Positions 33,223-38,858 of a stretch of DNA of 38,858 nucleotides are shown here, one piece after another; within the stretch, counting starts at the first letter, position 1, and each line of letters opens with the position of its first letter. Made by a program: the position numbers and the translations under genes. Source of the stretch: Rhodospirillales bacterium (lineage in GTDB: Bacteria > Pseudomonadota > Alphaproteobacteria > Rhodospirillales > Defluviicoccaceae); the NCBI GenBank assembly GCA_016793925.1, contig JAEULH010000075.1:1-38858 (forward strand), in the 5' to 3' direction. The notes under the pieces are model-generated. The model saw nothing but the letters and a program-made list of their open reading frames with translations, was not told the origin of the DNA and made no database searches.

Positions 33223-34476
33223 CTACGGCCTGGCGACGCCCTCGTTCGACCGGGAAAGGTCCATGATCATGCGCGCCGACAGGTAGAGGCGCGGCACGAC
33301 GCTGGTTGCGTCGGCAAACTCGTCGGGCGAATGCAAGCCGCCGCCGACGATCCCCATCGTCTCGAGCACCGCCGGCGTCTCGCTATCGGGCACGTAGGCG
33401 TAGCCGGCGTCGGTGCCGAAGCGCATGGCGATCGCGTCGAGGTCGTGGCCGGTCTGCCGATAGATGTCCTGGGCGCGCTCGGCCAGGGCCATGGAGGCCG
33501 GATTCTTCGGCAACGGCGGGCGGCCCTGCTGGATCCGAAACTCCACGGTCGTGTCCGGGATCAGGTGATCCTCGACGATGCCTTGCGCCTCGTTGAGGAC
33601 GCGGTCGTATTCGCCGATATCCGAGTAGCGCATGTCGCCCTCGGCGGACGCGACTTCCGGGATGATGTTGCGCTTCGCGCCGCCGTGGACAATGGTCCAG
33701 TTGACCGTCGTGCCCTTGTCGGCGTCGCCCAGGTCGTTGAGCTGAAGGAGCTGGTGGGCCAGCTCGATAATGGCGTTACGGCCCTCTTCCGGCGCCGAGC
33801 CGGCATGGGAGGATCGGCCCTTGACGTCGAGAAACACGTAGTTGATCCCGTTGGTCGCGACGGTCACGGCATCGCTGTCGGGCGGCTCATAGGAGAAAAC
33901 ATAGTCCTGCTGCTTGGCCAACTCGGCGATCTTGTCGCGCGATCCGGTGGAGCCCTTCTCCTCATCGGGGTTGAACAGCACGGTCAGCGTTCCGTACCCG
34001 TCGAAATCGAGCGCCTTCAGGATCGCCAAGGCATGGACGATGGTGGCGAGCCCACCCTTGGCGTCGGCGACGCCCGGCCCATAAGCCCTGTCGTTTTCCA
34101 CCCGGAACGGTCGCGCGGCCGCTTCGCCTTCGCCAAAGACCGTGTCGTAATGGACCATGAGCAGGAAGTTCCTGTCGCCGCTGCCCTTCAAGGTCGCGAC
34201 GATGTTGTTGCCGGCCACCCCGGCGGCCGCGGGTTCGACCGCGACGTCGGCGCCGAGCGCCTTCAGCCGATCGACCAGGATGCCCTCGACATGCGCAAGG
34301 CCCTCCTTGTCGCCTGTTCCGGTGTCGATATCGACAAGCTGCTGCCAGGTTTCCATGAACGCGGGGCGCTCGGCCTCGGCCTGCTTAAGAATCGGATCGG
34401 CGGCGGCGACCGGCCCCACAGGGGCAAAGCCGCACAACGCCAGAACCGCGACGATGAAATGCGATGTCCTGGACAT
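33223..34476 (-). CDS. Exported M20 zinc carboxypeptidase (glutamate carboxypeptidase-like)
   Basis: This is an M20-family metallopeptidase of 417 residues from the ATG at 34476, with a signal peptide (FIVAVLALCGFAPVGPVAAA), so periplasmic. The open frame reaches further upstream without sense. The two-zinc site is complete: His in LLMVHYDTVF, bridging Asp in YGPGVADAKGG, the catalytic Glu pair in NPDEEKGSTG, Glu in SYEPPDSD and His in GGGLHSPDEFAD. The dimerisation/lid domain carries RSSHAGSAPEEGRNAI. The best-known relative is Pseudomonas CPG2, which removes C-terminal glutamate from folates and peptides. The adjacent peptide importer suggests it trims peptides for uptake, by inference. Confidence 0.9.
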   Translation of the reverse strand: MSRTSHFIVAVLALCGFAPVGPVAAADPILKQAEAERPAFMETWQQLVDIDTGTGDKEGLAHVEGILVDRLKALGADVAVEPAAAGVAGNNIVATLKGSGDRNFLLMVHYDTVFGEGEAAARPFRVENDRAYGPGVADAKGGLATIVHALAILKALDFDGYGTLTVLFNPDEEKGSTGSRDKIAELAKQQDYVFSYEPPDSDAVTVATNGINYVFLDVKGRSSHAGSAPEEGRNAIIELAHQLLQLNDLGDADKGTTVNWTIVHGGAKRNIIPEVASAEGDMRYSDIGEYDRVLNEAQGIVEDHLIPDTTVEFRIQQGRPPLPKNPASMALAERAQDIYRQTGHDLDAIAMRFGTDAGYAYVPDSETPAVLETMGIVGGGLHSPDEFADATSVVPRLYLSARMIMDLSRSNEGVARP

Positions 34477-34695
34477 GAAGACGATCCCTCCGCTGCCGCC
34501 CGTACGGCGGGCGACCTGTTTGTTGCGCAGATTGCGCGGCGCGAGCGTGCCAGAGCATATCCACGCTTCCGCGCCGCCATGACCATCAACGCGGCATTGC
34601 CGCCTCGGTTCCTGGGCGAAGAGGCGAATGCGCCGCAATCGCGCGTCTGGGGGCGGGACTGGTCGCGCCCGGGAGCAGGCGTCTCGGCGCAGAGA
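34477..34695. other. 219-base gap upstream of the M20 peptidase
   Basis: It lies between the exported peptidase and the small lipoprotein, both on the minus strand. GAGGGATCG precedes the peptidase ATG. No gene, hairpin terminator or clear promoter was found by eye. Confidence 0.4.
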
Positions 34696-35019
34696 CTAGG
34701 ACGTGGCAGCGATGCAGCGGTAGGTGATCGCGGACGCCAGGAGCATCGGGCAGACGCCGAACCCGAAGTCGGGCTTCTGTGCAGTCTTGCCGAACTTCCG
34801 ACACTCTCGATCGGCCAGGGAAGCGACGCGCTCGTCGTCAGCGGCGAACGGCTTCGCACACACGGTGACCGAGGTGCGATCGGAAAGCGGCTTCCTGAAA
34901 TCGGGCGACGAGCGGTCGAATTCGCGCGGCGTGAACACGTATGGCTCCGGATACTGGCAGGCGGACGCGGCGAAGCCGATCGTAAGGCAGAACCACGCCG
35001 CGAATTTCGGATTAGCCAT
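34696..35019 (-). CDS. Small cysteine-rich putative lipoprotein
   Basis: The protein has 107 residues. A signal segment ends in a lipobox-like ASAC (AWFCLTIGFAASACQYPEP), so Cys21 may be lipidated. The mature part has four further cysteines (VTVCAKPF, DRECRKF, GFGVCPMLL, TYRCIAATS), an even number that could form two disulfides. The segment with KPFAADDERVASLADRECRKFGK is charged and helical. I recognise no family. Similar tiny secreted cysteine proteins are usually annotated hypothetical. It is divergent from the ABHD18-like gene. Confidence 0.7.
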   Translation of the reverse strand: MANPKFAAWFCLTIGFAASACQYPEPYVFTPREFDRSSPDFRKPLSDRTSVTVCAKPFAADDERVASLADRECRKFGKTAQKPDFGFGVCPMLLASAITYRCIAATS

Positions 35020-35229
35020 TGTCAGCCCCGCAAAGCGTCCCCGCGCTTTACTTGTGCGTCGGGCGCTGCGCCCGCATCATAGCGGTGCCCGCGTTCGCAA
35101 AAAAGGATCCTGCATTGGCGCCAGCTCCCATCGCCGGCACCGTCCGCCAACCCGATCGCCCGCGCGCCGCGAACGCGGTCTCGCAAGAACGCCGGGCGTC
35201 ATCCAGGAGTCGCACAGGTTTGTCCGAAG

Positions 35230-36597
35230 ATGCTTGATCGCCCCGTTTCGATGCACTCGGCCACGCGCCTCGATCCGGTCGTCTCCCCCCTCCTCGGCCA
35301 GGTCTTCTTCCGGCCGTGGTGGGACGCGCTCGGCGTGCCGCTCGTCACGGGCATGTACTTTCCCCTGTCGCGGGCGTGGGCGGCGGCGGCGGCGGCGGAT
35401 GGCGATGTCGAACGCTTCGCCAGCAGCGTCGGCCTCCCCGCCGACAGCGCAAGGCTTGGCGGGCGCGTTCGCGCTCTCGCCCCGCTGGCGCGGCGCTACG
35501 CGCGGGCCGAGGAAATCTGGCAGGACGCGTTTTTCGATGCCGGCGTGCCGTCGGCGGAACTCGGGCCCATCGCCCGCCGCCGTGACCGCAACGCCTTCCG
35601 CTTCATGATGGCCAGGAGAAGCTTCATACCCTGGTTGCGCCGCCTGCCGGCCGTGCACTGGGACATTGCCGGAGTGGACAGGGTCTGGGCCGGGCGCGGC
35701 GCGGAGGCGCGAGGCGAGCGTCCCGCCTACCCGGCGCCGCCCTATCCCGACGTGGCGGTCTCGGCCGCAATAGCCAAGGATGACACCCGGCAGTATTGGC
35801 TGCGTTACCCTTCGCCGGTCCTCGCCGACCAGGCCTGGGCCCATGTATACGAGCCCGCCGCGGCGTCAGCGTCGACGACGATGATTTTTCTCCATGGCAT
35901 CGCCGTCGACGGCGACATGTGGCCCGAGCCCGGCGATACGTTCGGCAAGTTGCTGGAACGGAACATCCGGGTCATCCGGCCGACCGGGCCGTGGCATGGA
36001 CGGCGGATGACCCGCGGCTACTACGGCGGCGAGCCGATCATCGGCCACGGGATGGAGGGGATGCTCGCCGCCTTTCAGGCTTGGCTCGCCGAGGTCGCCG
36101 TTCTGATCAGGTGGGCGCGAGAACGCGGCAGCCGAACCGTCGTGCTGAGCGGCGTGTCGCTCGGCTCACTGACTTCGCAAATGGTTGCCACCGCCGCTCA
36201 CGACTGGCCGGCCGAGATGCGGCCGGATGCCCTTTTCCTGGTTGCGACGTCCGGCTCGTTGATGAAGGTCGCTCTCGACGGCAGCCTCGCCCGTGCCCTC
36301 GACGTCCCGCGCCGGTTGGCGGCAGCAGGCTGGACCCCCGAGACCATGGCGCCGTTCTTGCCGCTCTTGGAGCCGCACGGCCCCGCCGCCGTCGATCCCA
36401 GGCGCATCGTCATGGTTCTTGGCAAAGCCGACACGCTGACGCCGTACGCCGAGGGGAGCGCACTGGCGCGGCGCTGGAAGGTGCCGGAAGGCAACGTCTT
36501 CATCCGCCACCAGGGTCATTTTTCGGTGGCATTGGGTCTGCTGTGCGATCCGCGGCCGATCGATCGCCTGCTTGCAATCGTCGCCGAGGCCGGCTAA
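35230..36597 (+). CDS. Alpha/beta hydrolase, ABHD18-like
   Basis: The protein has 455 residues, 448 if the second ATG (35251) is used. The N-terminal region resembles the ABHD18 (DUF2048) group: VSPLLGQVFFRPWW and RRDRNAFRFMMARRS. The C-terminal half is a hydrolase fold with oxyanion region MIFLHGIAVDGDMWPE, nucleophile elbow SGVSLGSL (Ser), an acid candidate in LGKADTLTPYAE (Asp) and His in IRHQGHFSVALG. There is no signal peptide. The substrate is unknown for this group, which also occurs in animals. It ends 18 bases before the end of the convergent holin-like gene. Confidence 0.83.
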   Translation: MLDRPVSMHSATRLDPVVSPLLGQVFFRPWWDALGVPLVTGMYFPLSRAWAAAAAADGDVERFASSVGLPADSARLGGRVRALAPLARRYARAEEIWQDAFFDAGVPSAELGPIARRRDRNAFRFMMARRSFIPWLRRLPAVHWDIAGVDRVWAGRGAEARGERPAYPAPPYPDVAVSAAIAKDDTRQYWLRYPSPVLADQAWAHVYEPAAASASTTMIFLHGIAVDGDMWPEPGDTFGKLLERNIRVIRPTGPWHGRRMTRGYYGGEPIIGHGMEGMLAAFQAWLAEVAVLIRWARERGSRTVVLSGVSLGSLTSQMVATAAHDWPAEMRPDALFLVATSGSLMKVALDGSLARALDVPRRLAAAGWTPETMAPFLPLLEPHGPAAVDPRRIVMVLGKADTLTPYAEGSALARRWKVPEGNVFIRHQGHFSVALGLLCDPRPIDRLLAIVAEAG

Positions 36598-36615
36598 CGC
36601 GCTGCAGCGCCGCAG

Positions 36616-37068
36616 CTACTGCATAAACCGCCAGACCGTTCGCCGCAGCCGCGGGCTGACGCCGACCACGAGGCCGGCGCAGAGCGCGGTAAGGGCAGCG
36701 CCTTTCGCATGGGACCTCAACAGGCGCCGCCCGTCGCTGGCGAGCCTCATGCCGAGGTCGACGGCCTCCGCTTCCAAGCCGCCCGACGCTTCCCCGGGGA
36801 TCTCGGCGGCATAGGCCATGCCGTCACTGGGTCGGCGGACGAGCGGTCGTCGGCGCGGCCGGCTGCTCCGACGCGCGATGAGCAACAGGATCAGCGCGAC
36901 CATGAAGGCCGAAAAGCCCACGGCCAGCGCCGCCATCGGCGGCTCGATGAAGCGCAACAGACCCAGGTAGAACGCCGCGAGCAGGAAGCCGAAGCCCGCC
37001 AGCATGACGATCGCCGCCAGCACCATCAGGGCGATGCTGGTCGCAAGTCTGGTGATGATCTCGTTCAT
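36616..37068 (-). CDS. Two-helix membrane protein, holin-like / YqjE-type
   Basis: The protein has 150 residues. Two close membrane helices (IALMVLAAIVMLAGFGFLLAA and MAALAVGFSAFMVALILLLIA) are separated by a short loop (LGLLRFIEPP), resembling Phage_holin_3_6/YqjE proteins. A basic stretch RRSSRPRRRPLVRRPS follows, then a soluble tail with a third hydrophobic patch (ALTALCAGLVVGV). It follows a DUF883 (YqjD-like) gene at 33 bases, the same pairing as yqjD-yqjE. There is no evidence that it is phage-derived. Confidence 0.7.
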   Translation of the reverse strand: MNEIITRLATSIALMVLAAIVMLAGFGFLLAAFYLGLLRFIEPPMAALAVGFSAFMVALILLLIARRSSRPRRRPLVRRPSDGMAYAAEIPGEASGGLEAEAVDLGMRLASDGRRLLRSHAKGAALTALCAGLVVGVSPRLRRTVWRFMQ

Positions 37069-37101
37069 GCCGCGCAGGGGGCCGCTCTTCGTTGCCGTCG
37101 G

Positions 37102-37395
37102 TCAGCGCCGGCTGAAGAGGGCGCCGAGGACGAGGCCGACCAGGAAGGCCCCGATGATACTGATCAGCGGCCGATCTTCGATCTGATGACTGACGTCGTC
37201 CGCTGTCTGGTTCACCCGTTTGCGCGCCCGCTCGGCCGTCTCACGGACCCGGTCGGTCGCCTGATCGCCCAGCGTCCCGCCGAGGTCACGCAGCGACCGT
37301 GTGGTCGACGCAAGGTCGCTGCGCAGCTTCTCAACTTCCATCTTCAGAGCCTCCACGTCCTTGTTTCTCTGCTCTTCGCGGACGTCCGTTGCCAT
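37102..37395 (-). CDS. DUF883 family protein, YqjD/ElaB-like
   Basis: The start ATG at 37395 follows AGGAGGAGAGGG directly. An ATG at 37413 would include that Shine-Dalgarno sequence. The protein has 97 residues: a charged coiled coil (DVEALKMEVEKLRSDLAST) and a C-terminal membrane helix (ISIIGAFLVGLVLGALFS) ending RR. In E. coli YqjD and ElaB bind the ribosome in stationary phase through the N-terminal part and anchor to the membrane by the helix, so a ribosome hibernation-like role is possible. The gene starts 14 bases after the egtD stop. Confidence 0.88.
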   Translation of the reverse strand: MATDVREEQRNKDVEALKMEVEKLRSDLASTTRSLRDLGGTLGDQATDRVRETAERARKRVNQTADDVSHQIEDRPLISIIGAFLVGLVLGALFSRR

Positions 37396-37409
37396 CTGCC
37401 CTCTCCTCC

Positions 37410-38423
37410 TCATAGAGCCGCTTCGCCGATCCGAAGCTTGCGAACCTGCAGAACGTGCACGCTGAACAACGTAGCGCTATCCGTGAAAACGGCAAGGGAG
37501 CGGTAGCCGGCGGCGCACGCCAAGTCGCGAAACTCCTCGACCAAGTACTTGTAGGAATTCTCGGTGTGAATGCTCTCGCCGGCCGCGAAGGTAAAGGGTT
37601 GATCGTCGACACAGACCCTTTGCTCGCCGCTGCTGACGAGGTGCATCTCCACTCTGCCCTCGTCGGCGTTGTAGACGGCGCGATGCCTGAAGGCGTCAAG
37701 GTCGAACGTCGCGCCCAGTTCCCGATTGGCACGGGCGAGGAGATTGAGGTTGAACGCCGCGGTCACGCCGGCTGAATCGTCGTACGCCGCCTGCAGCGTC
37801 TGAGGGTCCTTCTTCAGGTCGACGCCGATGATCAGGTGCCCGCCGAGGCCGATGTGCCGTGACCAGCCGGAAAGCAAGGACACGGCGGCCTCGGGCGTGA
37901 AGTTGCCGATCGTGGAGCCGGGGAAGAAGATGAGCCGCGACTTCGCGGGCAGCGCCGGCATGGAGAAGGCTTTGGCGAAGTCGCTCCACACCGGGATGAC
38001 GGTGAGCTGCGGATACTGCCGCGCCAGCGCCCTGGCCGAGGCAATGAGATGCTCGCGCGAAATGTCCACCGGGACGTAGGCGCAGGGCGTCTTCAGCGCG
38101 TCGAGCAGAGGCTTGACCTTCCGACTGGAGCCGCTGCCCATCTCGATCACCGCGGTCTCGGACGGCAACATCCGCCCGATCTCGCCGCAGCAGGCCTCGA
38201 GGATCCCGATTTCGGTCCGCGTCGGGTAATACTCGTCGAGGGTGCAGATCCGGTCGAACAGCGCCGACCCGCGCTCGTCGTAGAAGTAGCGGCTTGGGAT
38301 CGCCTTTTGCGGCCGCGACAGACCGTCGAGCACGGCCGCGCGGAAGTCTCTCCTGCTCCCGTCGCCAGGCGTCACGACCGGGCCGTCTCCGGCTTGGGCT
38401 TGTCCGCCCATCCTCGCTTCCAT
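37410..38423 (-). CDS. egtD: L-histidine N-alpha-methyltransferase EgtD
   Basis: EgtD makes hercynine by trimethylating histidine with SAM, the first step of ergothioneine synthesis. The 337-residue protein has the DUF2260/EgtD signature: PSRYFYDERGSALFDRIC, LDEYYPTRTEIGILE, the SAM motif AVIEMGSGSSRKVKPLLDAL and IFFPGSTIGNFTPEAA, then IHTENSYKYLVEEF. The ATG at 38423 is used; an ATG at 38411 is a near alternative. It lies 69 bases after egtB on the same strand, so the pathway is encoded as a pair. No EgtC or EgtE is seen downstream; the lyase may lie elsewhere. Confidence 0.95.
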   Translation of the reverse strand: MEARMGGQAQAGDGPVVTPGDGSRRDFRAAVLDGLSRPQKAIPSRYFYDERGSALFDRICTLDEYYPTRTEIGILEACCGEIGRMLPSETAVIEMGSGSSRKVKPLLDALKTPCAYVPVDISREHLIASARALARQYPQLTVIPVWSDFAKAFSMPALPAKSRLIFFPGSTIGNFTPEAAVSLLSGWSRHIGLGGHLIIGVDLKKDPQTLQAAYDDSAGVTAAFNLNLLARANRELGATFDLDAFRHRAVYNADEGRVEMHLVSSGEQRVCVDDQPFTFAAGESIHTENSYKYLVEEFRDLACAAGYRSLAVFTDSATLFSVHVLQVRKLRIGEAAL

Positions 38424-38492
38424 CAGTGCGATGCCCCTGCCCTCCCCGAAAAGGTTCGCATCCCCGCCCGCAACGGTTCTGGCAGCATCGGT

Positions 38493-38858
38493 TCAGACAT
38501 CCTGGGCGAGCCTCACGCCGCTGAACTGCCAGCGCTGGTGCGGATAAAAGAAGTTCCGGTAGCTCGGCCGGACGTGGCCGTCGGGCGTCGCGCAGGACCC
38601 TCCGCGCAGAACCATCTGGTTGCACATGAACTTGCCGTTGTACTCGCCGACAGCCCCGGCTGCGGGACGAAATCCCGGATAGGGCGCGTAGCTGCTCGCC
38701 GTCCATTCCCAGACGTCGCCGAACATCTGCCGCAACACGGTCGGAGCCGCGCCAACATCATCCCGATCGTCGGCGTACGGTCTGAAGCGACCGGTGCCCA
38801 GGGTGTTGCCCGAGCGATCGAGAGCCGATGCGGCGACCTCCCACTCGGCCTCGCTCGG
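38493..38858 (-). CDS. egtB: Ergothioneine sulfoxide synthase EgtB (C-terminal part, cut by window edge)
   Basis: EgtB joins hercynine to gamma-glutamylcysteine or cysteine using iron and oxygen. Only the last 121 codons are in the window, and the frame is open to the right edge. The residues match the formylglycine-generating-enzyme-like C-terminal domain: [12 protein letters not shown] at the edge, [37 protein letters not shown] and [19 protein letters not shown]. The N-terminal DinB-like domain with the iron-binding histidines must lie beyond 38858. EgtD follows, confirming the pathway. Confidence 0.93.
   Translation of the reverse strand, partial: PSEAEWEVAASALDRSGNTLGTGRFRPYADDRDDVGAAPTVLRQMFGDVWEWTASSYAPYPGFRPAAGAVGEYNGKFMCNQMVLRGGSCATPDGHVRPSYRNFFYPHQRWQFSGVRLAQDV

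Noticed and set aside
36616..37068. Prophage remnant suggested by the holin-like protein
   Set aside because: No other phage gene is present, and pairing with DUF883 fits the cellular yqjD-yqjE arrangement.
1..38858. CRISPR arrays, tRNA or rRNA genes, insertion sequences, attachment sites
   Set aside because: None was recognised. The only clear short tandem repeat of note (25016-25087) is in-frame within a coding region.

Overview
The window is a stretch of high-GC chromosome from an alphaproteobacterium, most likely of a Rhodospirillales-like lineage. This rests on gene content and order: tolQRA preceded by ybgC and ruvCAB-yebC, zapA followed by 6S RNA and the 5-formyl-THF ligase gene, a cysteine-free L31, a frataxin (CyaY), efp followed by an inositol-phosphatase family gene, an IalB-type protein, and egtB-egtD. 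No tRNA, rRNA, CRISPR array, insertion sequence or prophage was recognised. It reads as ordinary, densely packed chromosome.

Layout. (1) 1-8099, minus strand: a long housekeeping run, read from high to low coordinates. It holds a small coiled-coil gene, zapA, 6S RNA, fau (5-formyl-THF cyclo-ligase), a YmdB-type phosphoesterase, yebC, ruvC, ruvA, ruvB, ybgC, tolQ, tolR and tolA (tolA runs off the left edge). Many junctions overlap, as expected for translational coupling. (2) 8200-11585, plus strand: central carbon metabolism. gap has a strong ribosome binding site, a perfect palindrome in its upstream region and a textbook terminator. It is followed by an unrecognised 146-residue protein, a class I (DhnA-type) fructose-bisphosphate aldolase and thiE. 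(3) 11720-13230: efp and a suhB-like phosphatase. (4) 13371-16663: a three-gene set of a secreted OmpA-like protein, a MotA/ExbB-like channel with a long tail, and a MotB-like protein with a long coiled coil. This is a second stator-like complex besides TolQR. (5) 16696-21176: an MFS exporter, cyaY divergent from rpmE, a DUF1269 protein, a CHAP lipoprotein, a 2H phosphoesterase and a four-helix membrane protein. (6) 21326-25805, minus strand: a PilZ protein, a membrane-anchored helical-repeat protein, a CSS-EAL phosphodiesterase and an IalB/DUF2914 fusion. (7) 26038-27186: two VOC (PhnB-like) proteins. (8) 27540-33210: a complete dppABCDF-type peptide importer, convergent with an exported M20 carboxypeptidase. 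(9) 34696-38858: a small lipoprotein, an ABHD18-like hydrolase, then on the minus strand egtB (partial), egtD, a YqjD-type (DUF883) protein and a holin-like membrane protein.

How the parts relate. The cell envelope is the recurring theme: Tol complex, second stator-like set, CHAP lipoprotein, peptide uptake with an exported peptidase, and c-di-GMP sensing. The gap-aldolase segment and thiE are metabolic, RuvABC is DNA repair, and egtBD makes the thiol antioxidant ergothioneine. The least explained parts are the three-gene stator-like set, the 146-residue protein between gap and the aldolase, the PilZ/helical-repeat/EAL neighbourhood and the IalB-DUF2914 fusion. All functional statements come from reading motifs by eye. 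No database search was run.
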